A DNA stretch of 64,000 bases from Meandrina meandrites (taxonomy: Eukaryota > Cnidaria > Anthozoa > Scleractinia > Meandrinidae), in assembly GCA_963693305.1 (NCBI GenBank), contig OY855906.1, positions 25,683,289 to 25,747,288 of the forward strand, read 5' to 3'. This document shows, piece by piece, positions 25,001 to 33,479 of this stretch (positions are counted from its first letter, which is position 1; every line of letters starts with the position of its first letter). The notes beneath the pieces are model-generated. The model was not told where the DNA came from. It did no database searches and saw only the letters and a program-made list of their open reading frames with translations. A program made the translations under genes and the position numbers.

Positions 25001-28000
25001 AGTGAGAGTGTAATACAAGCATCAAGAGTTTCGTGCTTCCGGTTGGAACGTAATGCATCTTGGGATATGTTGGGTCAAAAAGTGAGCACCACTTCAACAT
25101 GAAGTCAAGAATCAAACAAACAAAACAGGGAATTTACTGAGGAAAATTACGGCTGGGTTTCCAGAAAACCAGGAAAATATCAAAAACTGCAAGGATCTAG
25201 CGCCTAAAGGACAACTGAAGGCTAGAGGGATACCACTGTAAAACAAAACCATAAAAAGAACTGGCACAACCGATGAATTGTTGGGAGAACTGGAAGAGTG
25301 CAAGTATATTTATGCCTATAGTTGACCACAATACAACCCGGTAATATCCTCAATGTTGTTTTAATTCATTGCGATTTAATATCTGAGTTAACAGAAGAAC
25401 AAAATGCTTTGCAAACAGACAACAAATGCAATAATTGCATTCAAATTGTTTTGCCGGTTTATATTTCAATCGACGAACTCAAAAGAATTCCATTTATAAA
25501 ATTGGTTTTCGAAATACTGCAACTGTTTTAATAAAAGAAAGCTGAACTGATTACGTTTATCTTTTTATTATTCTATGTCAGTTACTTTTGCCAAAAACTG
25601 TACAAGGGAACTTGAAACAAAGTAGTAATTGTGTATTTGTTTAAGTTATATTCAAATTTCTCACTTGATCTTGTGCTATTTTGGCACACATTTAAACTTA
25701 TTATTAAGGAAATTAAAATCACAACAATGCGAGATCTAAATTCAAAACATAACAGAGCCATTCGAAAATTCATTTGGAGCCTCACACGCCGAAGTCCGAG
25801 GTAAAACGGCTAGCTCTTCATTCGTCAAACTGATGCTGCTATTATCATTCAACAGGGGAGTATCTTGCTACAAAACTTCTGGAAGCGATTGTCCGCGTGA
25901 GCAAAATTGCAGAAGTTCGCACTACAATCACTGAATTTTAACAACATCGCAAATACTATAATTACTTATTGTTGAGGTCAACTTCCATAAATACAAACTT
26001 CAGATGTCCTTTAGGCGCTAGATCCTTGCAGTTTTTGATATTTTTCTAGTTTTCTGGAAACCCAGCCGTAATTTTCCTCAGTAAATTCCCTGTTTTGCAT
26101 TGTTTGTTTGATTCTTGAGTTCTTGTTGAAGTGGTGCTCACGTTTTGTCCCAACACATCCCAGGATGCATTACGTTCCAGCCAGAAGCGCGAAACTCTTG
26201 ATGCTTGTATATAACTGTTCATTAAAAACACCCATTTGCAAGGAATTGCTCCCGGGCCTGTTTTTGCTGATGTATACAACTACCCTATTTGTGGTCCATG
26301 GTAAATGAGGTCATATACCATGGCCTGTAAACCAATCAGAACTCAAAAATTATGCCAGGGCTAGTTTTAATAAATTTTTATACACAATACATGTACCTTA
26401 AACAACAGATTTAGTCATAAATTCACAAATCACATTTCTCTTCAATCTGAGCTATTTTCACACATGTATGCTCTGACTAATTTTTGTCCTGATTTTGTAT
26501 CACACAAATGACATAAACCCAATTGGGCGATGCTACCCTTACCCTTCTCCTGGTGTGAACCACATCAAAGTAAACTTTTAAAACACAATTACAGCTTGCC
26601 TGATTTTCAAGATAAATCAATTGATTGATTGATTGATTGACTGATTGATTGATTGATTACATGCAATATATATTAATAGTTATGCAATTCCAAAGCCACT
26701 AAGTACTGTACAAGCCCTGAAGCGGCAACAAAAACTGCTGCTAACCTTGCTAGCCACATGTTAAGTTCACAGATTGACACTGACGACTTTAAACAACTAA
26801 AGGGCTAAAATAATGATCTGTAGATTTTATTTTAAGATCCCAAGTCTACAGACATAAATCTGTTATAATAATTATTACATTATTATAAAAGTACCTTTTG
26901 TAACTTTTGTGCTTTGGATAATGTATCTGGTAATCTAAGCATTGCAGAAAACTGAAAAAAAGTGAACAAAAATTTAATAACAACATACACTTTCAAAGAG
27001 ATCAGTTGATGCATATATGTTAATTATACCAAAGGTCTTATTGCATTTAATAGTAATGCACAACATGTAAACCAGAAACTTAACAAGATGTGAAATATTT
27101 ACTGTAAGAGTTTCCCTGAGGGTGAGATTTGCAAAGAAAATGTCTTCTTGTAAGACATAACAAATTTTCTTCTTCAGTTTCTTGTTTAATTTTGTTCCAT
27201 TGAGAAGAATTTCACCATCTTCTGTGGGCAACCTTCCAGCAAGAACGTTCAGCAGTGTTGTTTTGCCAGAACCTGAAAGTTAAAAAAAAAAAATGGCCAG
27301 TGAAGACTTTAATGATACACAATAAGCCTGCAGTGAGGTCAGACTGATGCAGGCGACAATGATATTTAACTGGCATGCATGTATGTCTTATGGCCATAAG
27401 CCTAGGTGGGTATAGGGCTGGATGCATGCATGTAACATCACATTATCACACCATTCATTAATTGGAGTTTTACAGCAGGCAGGGAGCCAGCCTGCAAGGC
27501 ATACGAGTCGGAAATCCCAATAAAAAGGTTAACTGAACCACAAGCTAACTAAACTAACTGTAGGCTAACCAGAATGTTATTTAGGCTAACCAGAGTGCTA
27601 TTTAGGCTAGCCAATGTGTTAATAGGCTAAATTGAGGGGCTCGCAAGCCATGTGAAAAATGGGAGCCAGAAATCCCTTGCCCCAATATAAAAGGCAAGCC
27701 AGCTGCAGGCTACCCAAGCTAACTGGAGTGCTTTTTGGCTAGCAGAAGTGCTATCTTATATTTAGACATTGTACATACTGTCGTTAAAAATGTGTTCGTT
27801 GTTCATTGTGATTTAAGATAGGAAAGATGAACGTTTATTTGTTTGTCTCACGATGGAATCGCTTTGAGTTGTTGATCGCGACATTTCGACTGCAATACTG
27901 CTAGTCTTCATCATCGCCTAATGAAGACTAGCAGTATTGCAGTCAAAACGTCGCGATCAACAACTCAAAGCGATTCCATCGTGAGACAAATGAATAAAGG

Positions 28001-29709
28001 TTCATCTTTCCTATTGTACATACTGTGGAGTATTGTTGTATATACGACAAGATTATGACAGGCCTACAACATGACTTCGGACCATTTACATGCGTACATT
28101 GTACATGTCTGTCATTAGGTTGTGGTAGGTTGATTTATACGACACAATTTGTATTGTAGTCATGGCATAATTAAGCTTGTTGCATACAAGAATAGTCGTA
28201 CCATGTAAATTGCCTTTGAGACAGGTTGCTTAAGGGGGGTCCTTCTTAACTACTAAGTTGTTGCTAAGGAAGGTATCTAACCGCCATATTTTGGAAACTT
28301 GACCTGCTACGGATAAGCTTTTTTCGCAACTTTGTTCAATTGAAGGGTCCTTCAAGAGTTTCGAATTACGGCCATATTTGACAAGTGGCGTGGCCAGAAT
28401 AGAAAAAACCCTAAAACTGAAAGGGCATATAAAACTGAAAGTTAAAATCAGTGCCAATAGATAAAGAATGTCCACATGCTTAATGCTTCGTATGGGTTTT
28501 ACAAAATTTGCATTATTGTAAAAGTTATGACATAATAAACACCCGTATTTTCAGACTTTCTTCAGTAGCGGTATTTTCTTTCTTGTAAACGGTAATCCCA
28601 TACGTAGGATTATAAAGAAGGCTATGTTATCTCCGATTCTTTAAAAAATTCAGAACTCTTCCTTTTTTCCTCCAAGTTTTAGGGATTTTAAATTATAATG
28701 CGTGGTTTAGGACTGGCACTAGTTATGCAGGCGCAATGTCAATATTTCAAGCAGGTATTTCCTGCCCCACAAAATTTACTATTTAGCGTTACAAAACGGT
28801 CCAAAATGGCTTGCCACTAAAACTGGTCTTCAGGAATTCCCTAGCAACTGCTCTAGATCTGTAGTTAAGAAGGACCCCCCTTAAATCATGCTCTTAAAGG
28901 CTCTCAAAAATAAAAGATATGTTGATTATCAATAAAAGGAATGTCACTATGACCAAGCTTACCAATGCTGTCTACCCAGAATACCAATGGGTCATCATTC
29001 ATGGTTTATGCTTTGGTTTATGCACGAAGGTTTATGGTTTGGTATATTAGTAATAAGTATACGTGTACATGCAGCTCAAAACATAGCAAGATAAAATCAG
29101 TTTAAAGAAAACGCTGATTAAATTTGCAATTCGGCCGGACACTAAATCTGAGTGGGCAGACTGCATCAGTGGCGCCCAAAACTTAACTTACGTAATCTGT
29201 AATCACACATCCTATCTGGATAAACAACAACAACAATTTTGGAGGTATTCTGCAGTTGCTCCGCAATTTTAACACTTTTTTCAGTCTTAACAACGAAAGG
29301 TTTAAGCCATTCATATGGTTGGTAGACAACGTCGTTTTTCGGAGAAAGAAAGAGCGAAAAACGTGCAAGGAAAGCAACACAGGCTGGGTGCAGCTAGTGT
29401 TGTAATTACGATGCGACCAACTCACGACACGTGATACTAACACAAAGTAACTGTATTGAAGACAACGGTGTGCACAGTTTTGTAGAAGTTAAGCGAAAAT
29501 CGAAATCAGCGAGATAAAGCTTGAGAATAAACTGAATTATATAAGACTTATAATATATATAACTTACCACTAGGACCCATCACAGCCAACATTTCACCCG
29601 GGTGAACTTTCCCGCCTACATTTTGAAGAATTTGTCGATCGTTGATTTTCACGCCAAGGTTAGTAAACGACAGGAAAATGGGTACGTTCTCTTCGACTTC
29701 TTCACTCAT
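8846..29709 (-). CDS. ABCG-family half transporter, copy A (complete, 15 coding exons)
   Basis: Membrane exporter of the ABCG type: one nucleotide-binding domain, then one six-helix membrane domain; works as a dimer. Exons, in order of translation: 29709-29568, 27272-27103, 26951-26895, 23945-23897, 18125-18090, 17732-17668, 17484-17323, 17218-17125, 15866-15806, 14974-14122, 13601-13518, 12360-12303, 11424-11210, 10025-9817, 9035-8846. All introns are GT-AG, phases match throughout, and the total is 2445 nt (814 aa plus stop). Visible motifs: Walker A GPSGSGKTT (45-53), Q-loop Q89, signature LSGGE (149-153), Walker B LIFLD plus E174, H-loop H207, membrane helices about 564-814. The unusual part is a roughly 280-residue linker from exon 10, giving 814 aa against about 600-680 usual for ABCG proteins. 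The start ATG at 29709 is the first Met after an in-frame stop. Substrate cannot be inferred. Family assignment is secure; the subfamily is not. Confidence 0.93.
9817..10025 (-). CDS. ABCG copy A exon 14: TM5 and start of the extracellular loop
   Basis: Encodes [16 protein letters not shown], a hydrophobic helix, then [20 protein letters not shown] and ends ...IEFANSPPF in phase 2. The GGF....IP.W..W pattern is the ABCG re-entrant region. Copy B (52457-52665) changes Ala to Gly and Cys to Ser in the helix. Confidence 0.92.
10471..10571. repeat. MITE family 1 (TTATTCGATGGTTTA ends)
   Basis: Inverted ends ccttattcgatggttta / ccatcgaataagg. Further copies at 24311-24453 and 53112-53221. Each is next to a family 2 element. 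Confidence 0.7.
10574..10731. repeat. MITE family 2 (TTATTCCACT / AGTGGAATAA ends)
   Basis: Inverted ends; interior includes ttgacctaatatggtaaaat. Copies at 24157-24306 (opposite orientation) and 53229-53385. Always beside family 1, so the pair may move or persist as a unit. Confidence 0.65.
11210..13601 (-). CDS. ABCG copy A exons 11-13: TM1 to TM4
   Basis: Exon 11 (13601-13518) encodes [18 protein letters not shown] and on to DRYAL. Exon 12 (12360-12303, 58 nt) encodes [19 protein letters not shown]. Exon 13 (11424-11210) starts with [19 protein letters not shown], the conserved ABCG 'F..ER.....E...G.YR' motif, then two hydrophobic helices. Exon 12 is easily missed but is needed for phase: TCA-T plus TT gives Phe611. 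Copy B exons are 57913-57996, 56823-56880 and 55805-56019; its exon 12 changes Pro to Ser and Met to Ile. Confidence 0.9.
11746..11834. repeat. (GAAC)n microsatellite
   Basis: Long pure tetranucleotide run in the intron between ABCG exons 13 and 12. Copy B at about 56316-56354 has far fewer units. The FVRS-repeat ORF across it is an artefact. Confidence 0.95.
12988..13377. repeat. 26-bp minisatellite, copy A
   Basis: Tandem variants of ttccactccagtttgcttgc plus ggttag in the intron between ABCG exons 12 and 11. Copy B (57488-57775) has fewer and differently ordered variants. Confidence 0.9.
13921..14115 (+). mobile_element. tRNA-derived SINE, family 1, copy A
   Basis: Box A-like tggcgcagtggtgggagtgc (13929-13948) and box B-like gggctcgattcc (13971-13982), then a pyrimidine-rich body and a tail with gtaaaatgcgctgtataaat. 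It ends within about 10 bp of the exon 10 donor. Copy B has it at about 58314-58510, so insertion predates the duplication. Confidence 0.75.
14122..14974 (-). CDS. ABCG copy A exon 10: unusually long acidic linker plus start of membrane domain
   Basis: 853 nt, one uninterrupted exon of 284 whole codons. The first 240 or so residues are polar, rich in Ser, Asp, Glu, Asn and Pro, and look disordered. The last 40 contain [19 protein letters not shown], the amphipathic connecting helix ahead of TM1 in ABCG proteins. Other ABCG exporters have a short linker here. Copy B (58517-59372) is 856 nt: one extra codon and scattered substitutions, frame intact. Possible phosphorylation or sorting region (inference). 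Confidence 0.9.
15170..15345. repeat. Direct repeats around 'GTTGTTCA..GGATAA'
   Basis: Two related blocks containing cccagttgttca, ggataa and 'atccaccggataaat' with their inverted partners. Also in copy B (about 59570-59740). A common dispersed, foldback-type repeat; no coding potential. Confidence 0.55.
15806..17218 (-). CDS. ABCG copy A exons 8 and 9: end of the nucleotide-binding domain
   Basis: Exon 8 (17218-17125) encodes [18 protein letters not shown] followed by [11 protein letters not shown], matching the conserved ABCG 'G...YG......FF...G..C....NPADF' stretch. Exon 9 (15866-15806) encodes [20 protein letters not shown] and leads into the linker. The intron between them holds a mobile-element-like segment shared with copy B. 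Copy B exons are 61441-61534 and 60129-60189. Confidence 0.87.
15945..17112. mobile_element. Composite palindromic element in ABCG intron 8, shared by both copies
   Basis: A near-perfect hairpin at 15977-16100 (aagatggcgggatattggcc / ggccaatatcctgccatctt) is followed by a segment bounded by inverted ttattatatgac (16121) and gtcatataataa (17102), with a second hairpin cgagcggtcaagatggc near 17020. Copy B is at about 60290-61430. A 70-codon plus-strand ORF inside (16448-16660) is kept in both copies but matches nothing I know. Confidence 0.5.
17323..17484 (-). CDS. ABCG copy A exon 7: catalytic Glu, D-loop, H-loop
   Basis: 54 codons. Begins EPTSGLDS (catalytic Glu174 and D-loop), contains TTIHQPSS with the switch His207, and ends LLLCGGQ. 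All ATPase residues expected of an active ABCG domain are present. Copy B counterpart is 61634-61795. Confidence 0.94.
17668..17732 (-). CDS. ABCG copy A exon 6: end of signature and Walker B
   Basis: Encodes [22 protein letters not shown]: the last two residues of LSGGE and the Walker B strand. The catalytic Glu is the first codon of exon 7. Copy B counterpart is 61963-62027. Confidence 0.9.
18090..18125 (-). CDS. ABCG copy A exon 5: signature microexon (36 nt)
   Basis: Encodes [12 protein letters not shown] plus the first base of the next Gly, so the ABC signature LSGGE is split between exons 5 and 6. Acceptor atctttcag, donor GTACTG. Copy B has the same 36-nt exon at 62388-62423. Confidence 0.87.
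18758..19260. mobile_element. 503-bp TIR element, copy A only
   Basis: Terminal inverted repeats start CATCAGTCA(G/A)TTCCAGC and run about 30 bp into poly-C/poly-G. Flanked by a 7-bp duplication CATAATG (18751-18757, 19261-19267). Copy B has the empty site near 63315. Non-autonomous; a 7-8 bp duplication would suit a hAT-like origin. Confidence 0.8.
19831..23726. mobile_element. 3.9-kb foldback DNA element, copy A only
   Basis: Terminal inverted repeats CC(A/G)T(T/A)AACACCCGCAG followed by ataagccgcacc, flanked by TA; the empty site is in copy B near 63740. Inside, arms of roughly 600-700 bp (about 20205-20905 and 22640-23268) are inverted copies, each carrying caaaacatggcggcaagtga. No recognisable transposase. 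The right arm has a plus-strand open frame ([14 protein letters not shown]..., 23277-23622) of unknown nature. TA target and ends suit a Tc1-mariner/pogo-type non-autonomous element. Confidence 0.8.
21115..21355. repeat. Nested palindromic MITE ('GGCCCGTTTACACAGGCGA')
   Basis: Inverted ends aaaggcccgtttacacaggc / cctgtgtaaacgggccttt with a central perfect palindrome around gttcgaaacttgatgcaac. It lies between the arms of the 3.9 kb element, so it inserted later. Confidence 0.75.
23897..23945 (-). CDS. ABCG copy A exon 4 (49 nt)
   Basis: Encodes [16 protein letters not shown] and leaves one base. Its counterpart in copy B is 63916-63964, where two residues differ (R to K, L to F). The long intron between this exon and exon 5 in copy A is filled by the 0.5 kb and 3.9 kb transposable elements. 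Confidence 0.85.
24157..24453. repeat. Adjacent MITE family 2 and family 1 copies
   Basis: Family 2 (24157-24306) followed by family 1 (24311-24453) in the intron between ABCG exons 4 and 3 of copy A; order is reversed relative to 10471-10731. Confidence 0.65.
25010..26215. mobile_element. Non-autonomous element with ~200-bp inverted repeats
   Basis: Arms 25010-25225 and 25990-26215 are inverted copies (tacaagcatcaagagtttcg / cgaaactcttgatgcttgta). The roughly 760-bp interior shows no conserved protein. In the intron between ABCG exons 4 and 3, copy A. Confidence 0.7.
26622..26658. repeat. (TTGA)n microsatellite
   Basis: Short imperfect attgattgattgattg tract. Confidence 0.8.
26895..26951 (-). 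CDS. ABCG copy A exon 3 (19 codons)
   Basis: Encodes [19 protein letters not shown], the helical stretch between Q-loop and signature in ABC transporters. It is 57 nt, phase 0 to 0, between acceptor tttttttcag and donor GTACTT. A conventional ORF search misses it because of its size. Confidence 0.82.
27103..27272 (-). CDS. ABCG copy A exon 2: rest of Walker A and Q-loop
   Basis: Completes [15 protein letters not shown], then GEILLNG and YVLQEDIFF, the Q-loop region with Q89. Acceptor is tttcag, donor is GTAAAT; the exon ends in phase 0 after RETLT. Confidence 0.9.
27819..28014. repeat. Near-perfect palindromic MITE
   Basis: Arms of about 95 bp, outer ends ataggaaagatgaac / gttcatctttcctat, centre catcatcgcctaatgaagac. 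Intron 1 of ABCG copy A. Confidence 0.8.
28234..28880. mobile_element. 647-bp TTAA element in ABCG intron 1
   Basis: Inverted ends GGGGGGTCCTTCTTAACTA, flanked by TTAA at 28230-28233 and 28881-28884. No coding capacity seen. TTAA target is used by piggyBac and Kolobok superfamilies. Confidence 0.75.
29568..29709 (-). CDS. ABCG copy A exon 1: start and first half of Walker A
   Basis: Residues 1-47 plus the first base of Gly48. It begins [10 protein letters not shown] and ends ...LAVMGPS, with the donor GTAAGT splitting the Walker A motif between exons 1 and 2. The frame stays open a little upstream (a GTG lies at 29745) but has no other ATG before a stop, so 29709 is the most economical start. 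Confidence 0.88.
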
Positions 29710-29796
29710 TTTTCTGCCCTCTTTAGGGTAATCGGATTTTTCCACGACAAGACAACTTCCTTGCAGAGTGTGTACGAAATCTTGAGGAATACCTCA

Positions 29797-29802
29797 TTTA
29801 TA
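29797..29802 (-). promoter_or_regulatory. Candidate TATA box for ABCG copy A
   Basis: TATAAA reads on the minus strand about 90 bp before the ATG at 29709. Spacing is right for a core promoter with a short 5' UTR. Only the motif and position support it. Confidence 0.35.
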
Positions 29803-29886
29803 GTCACCTCATTTAAGAAGAGAAGGCCTGGGAACCAGGTTGCTGGTGCAAGATTGGTGCAAGATCATTACAATTACATGGTCCAA

Positions 29887-30201
29887 TACCGAAAAAATTC
29901 CGGTTATAAGCCCCCCCCCCCCCCCCCCATCCCCCCGGTTATAGGCCCATCTTACTGGAAACAAAAAAAAAATACATCCGGTTATAAGCCCCCCTGAAAA
30001 AAAGCCCACCTTTGCTGGATGACAGTACTGACCAGGGTTAAATGTTGCTTTATTTTGACTTTTTAACTAAAAAACGTATTTCGATCGAAACATTTTTTTA
30101 TTCCGCTTATAAGCCCTCCCGGATATAAGCCCATCCGCTTATAAGCCCACCCAAAACCCCTTAACTTGTATAAGCCCAGGGCTTATAACCGGAATTTTAC
30201 G
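29887..30201. mobile_element. MITE ('CCGGTTATAAGCCC' ends) beside the ABCG promoter
   Basis: Inverted ends aattccggttataagccccc / gggcttataaccggaatttt with a poly-C run and internal subterminal copies of gcttataagccc. Begins about 85 bp upstream of the candidate TATA box. Confidence 0.75.
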
Positions 30202-30217
30202 ATAGTCCTTTCCCAGG

Positions 30218-30503
30218 ATTGCACCGTCATATCCGGCCAGTTTAATATCGCTTTCATGCTTGAAATTATCCGTCGGCCTTCCTAATCTTTACTTGACTGA
30301 ATAGAGAGCTCTCTACATGTTATAATTGACCAGCGGTAAGAAATCTGCAATGGAGCTAACACCCGATTTCTTACGCTAATCAATTATAACATATTAAAAC
30401 AGCTCTCTATTCAGTCAAGTAAAAATTAGTAAGACCAACGGAGAATTTCATCATAAAAGTGATATTAAACTGACCGGAAATACTATGTATGATGGTGCAA
30501 TTT
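30218..30503. repeat. Palindromic MITE
   Basis: Arms about 90 bp, outer attgcaccgtcatatccgg and ccggaaatactatgtatgat, inner tgaatagagagctctcta / agctctctattcagtcaag. Confidence 0.75.
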
Positions 30504-30602
30504 TTGACTTAAATATATTCCGATCTATTCCGGGCAGCGAGTTTTGCTGTTTTCCTTACAACCAAGATCCTGCTTAATTCAGAAGGTCAACCCTTCCAAC
30601 GT

Positions 30603-30672
30603 CGTTCCCAGGGTCTCTCTCTCCCTGCCCCCGCTCTTGGTGCGGGGATAGAGAGACCCTGGGAACGAGGTT
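30603..30672. repeat. Short hairpin repeat ('CGTTCCCAGGGTCTCTCT')
   Basis: gttcccagggtctctctctc / gatagagagaccctgggaac. Half-copies of the same ending (ccctgggaacgaggttg) occur at 15375 and 59785. Confidence 0.7.
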
Positions 30673-30950
30673 GAAGGTCTTCGATCAAAAGCATGCTGGG
30701 GGAGGGGCGAGGGGCGAGGAAGTGGGGGGGGGGGGGGAGGGGAGATATTCCCTAGTTTCGATTTTTGCGATTTACGTTCGCACGTTTAGATTTAATTTCG
30801 AGTAAATTCTTAAAATTGATAGAACTGAACATTTTGAATAGACTAACAATATTTTTATCGCCGACAGAATTAGTTTGACGTTTAAAAGCTTTGAAGAAAG
30901 GTCTCCCAAAATGTGGCCTTGTAGTATAGAAATATTTGATGGATAATAAA

Positions 30951-31131
30951 CACAATAGCCTCCTCTTGGCTTCAAAAATATGCACGGATATTTGTCCTTG
31001 GACATTATCTGTTCCTTGAAGCTCACAGTTTTCCTCGAGCTTCCCTCTCGGAAAACTGTTCGCTTCTCGGAACCAGATAATGTCCGCGGACAAATATCCG
31101 TGCATATTTTTGCGCCAAATGGAGGCTATTG
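30951..31131. repeat. Palindromic MITE
   Basis: Arms acaatagcctcctcttggc / gccaaatggaggctattgt, with atatgcacggatatttgtcc in both arms. Directly precedes the amine-oxidase exon. Confidence 0.75.
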
Positions 31132-31213
31132 TTTATACATTTAAATAATTTCAGTATTATTTTATTATAAATTATAACATTTCAATTACACAGTGGGAAA
31201 ATCTTCTTTCCAG

Positions 31214-31478
31214 GCACGCTCAGCGCGCTGGCACACACATTTCTTCATTTAAACTTGTCGACTGGGCCAAACGTCCCTTCCCAGGACAGGATCTGTTTAT
31301 AGTTGGAGAGGCCTATCACCCATTGAAGGGCTGGATAGAAGGTGCACTGCTATCAGCCCAAAATGCATTGCGGGAAGGATGGAACATAGGAAGTAGGTTT
31401 GAAGATCCAACGCTGGGAAGAGAGTTTTCACAAGGACATATAATTAGTAACCACTTAGAATTGAGCCTGTTTCCTTAA
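31214..31478 (+). CDS. Orphan terminal exon of a flavin amine oxidase-like gene
   Basis: An 87-codon plus-strand frame opens after acceptor ctttccag and ends TAA at 31476-31478. It reads SSFKLVDWAKRPFPGQDLF then IVGEAYHPLKGWIEGALLSA and QNALREGWNIG. The GEA..P..GW.EGAL pattern is the C-terminal FAD-contact motif of flavin-containing amine oxidases (L-amino-acid or polyamine oxidase type). No other exon is visible on this strand nearby; a MITE sits immediately upstream. It is either the last exon of a gene whose other exons lie far to the left or a stranded fragment. There are no stops within the exon. Confidence 0.7.
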
Positions 31479-31674
31479 AGAAAATGTGTAAGATTTGAAA
31501 CCTTGATGAACTCGGAAATACTTTTGTGATTTTTTCAATTATTTTCAGAAGATACACTAAAAAGCTAAAAGCTGTGTTTCCATTTAACAAATATATTCCA
31601 TTTACCAGTGCGATCGCAAATAACGTAAGAATCTGGTTAGAACTGAAAGGCGAGCTGGCCACTGGTATTCGTAC

Positions 31675-32460
31675 TTACAACATTTTGACGCCTTGCAGGC
31701 GCGGATCTAGGGAAAAAGTCGACCGATTTACAACCAAACGGGCGCCGAAGGTGCAAGCTCCCGCTTCTAACTTCCTAATGTCCCCTTTCCCTGGTTTTTG
31801 AGTCATTCTGACATAATATTTGATAGTTCCATTCTCCTTGGATGAAGCCTTGCAAAACGGTGGATTTTTCCTCAATGTCATGTCTGTGTTGTAGTGGATA
31901 TGCAACAATGCAAGTCCCATTAATCTCGTCTGTGGCATGGTGCTTCTTAAATAGTTTTTCAGACGTCTCAAAGGAGACACATTCCTCTCATGCTCGCATG
32001 TGGTGACTGGTAAGGTGGCAAATATTTTGAGGCACTCTGCGATGTTAGGATACATCGTCTGGTCAATCGACTTTAAATTTGCTAAGGCAGTTGTCTGGAC
32101 GGTGTTAGGATCTTGTTGTTCCCACTTTCTTTCCCACAAAGTCATCTCGGCATCAATGCTCAAAGGTGAATGCAACGAATCTCTATAAAACATAGAAAAC
32201 TAGCCAAAGGAGGTCATCCATGTTTCTTTTGATGTCAGTAGAATGGATGGAACAGCAAACAGGCATTGCATTGCTGTTTCTTTGTCACCGCTGCCAAATC
32301 GAATTTCCAGCTCACTGATGAGATGGTCTACAAATTGAATCGTGAGATTTCTCCTGTAGTGGTCTTCTATCGATTCAGCAGGGGTGTTTGCACGGTTGCG
32401 CTGTACTGGACAGGTTTTTGGTTTTTGCACGTCCTGTGATGCCCAACTTCTCTGAAATTC
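31675..32460 (-). pseudogene. hAT transposase C-terminal remnant
   Basis: Frame reads KTCPVQRNRANTPAESIEDH, YRRNLTIQFVDHLISELEIRF, one in-frame TAG at about 32196, then ERKWEQQD...TTCEHERNVSPLRRLKNYLR and STMPQTRLMGLALLHIH. The CER.FS.LRRLK..LR..M...RL..L.L..IH pattern is the hAT dimerisation domain, here with Glu after the Cys. This resembles the ZMYM/THAP-hAT type proteins common in cnidarian genomes. No N-terminal part found; a dead fragment. Confidence 0.78.
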
Positions 32461-33091
32461 GGCATGCGTCTTGAAACTATTTTGCGTGTTTTTCGTCTAC
32501 CTTCATCGCCTAGAATGCCGCGACACATCCGGGACATGTGCAGCCTTTCCGCGCGAACATTTAAAAGCTAATTAGAGAGAGTACGCATAATAACAAAGAA
32601 ATTCGGCCAAAACTGGTCACCACCGCTCGGGAATTCTACTTTTACAAGAAAACGGTTTAGTTTACTCGTTATCATTCATATGGCTTTTATAAATAAACGG
32701 CACGCGATGCATGCAGAAGCGATGACGTTTCACAAGGGGTCTTTGATAATTTTCAGGACATTTGTCAAAAAATTAGGGTACATAAAAGTAACTGACAACT
32801 TCTGTGCTGAATGATTGTTCAACAAAAATTGCGTTATCTTGGCGTGACATACGATTTCCGATATACGATGCAAGGTCAAACGCTGTCTAAAATTGTTTAC
32901 ACCTTTTGTTTTAAAGAATGGAGAGATTTCTGTTTACTAAATCTTATAGAACGCATCAAATATAATTTGTTTCTTTCGTTTATGCTTTAAATTAGTCCTT
33001 TCTAACGGCCCAGGAGTATTTTGCTTTGAGTTCTATGCGACGATTTCTTGTTGAGTTGACTTGATTTCTTTTCCCAGTATTCGGTTCGAGT

Positions 33092-33472
33092 GTGTACAAT
33101 ATGCGAGCCAGCGAGTCATGCGAGGCAGACCTGCGAGGCACTTAAAAATACCAATAAAAAGGCTACCTATACGATCTGTAGGCTAACCGAAGTGCTTTTT
33201 TGGCTAACCGGAGTGTTGCTAGGCTAACCAATGTGTTATTTAGGCTAACCGAAATGGCTCGCTTGCCTCGCATGACTCGCAAGCCATGTGAACCGGGCAA
33301 GCAAGAAATCCCTTATCCCAATATAAAAGCTAACCGCAAGCTACCTAAGAGCTAACTGTAGGCTAACCGAAGTGCTATTTAGGCTAACCGGAGTGCTATT
33401 TAGGCTAACCAATGTGTTTTCAAGTGCCTCGTAGGTCTGCCTCGCATGGCTCGCTGGCTCGCACATTGTGCA
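33092..33472. mobile_element. TIR element with internal 'AGGCTAACCGAAGTGC' repeats
   Basis: About 60-bp inverted ends (atgcgagccagcgagtcatg / catggctcgctggctcgcac) enclose tandem variants of taggctaaccgaagtgctat. Related internal repeats without these ends lie at about 27540-27735. Confidence 0.75.
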
Positions 33473-33479
33473 TTCCCTT

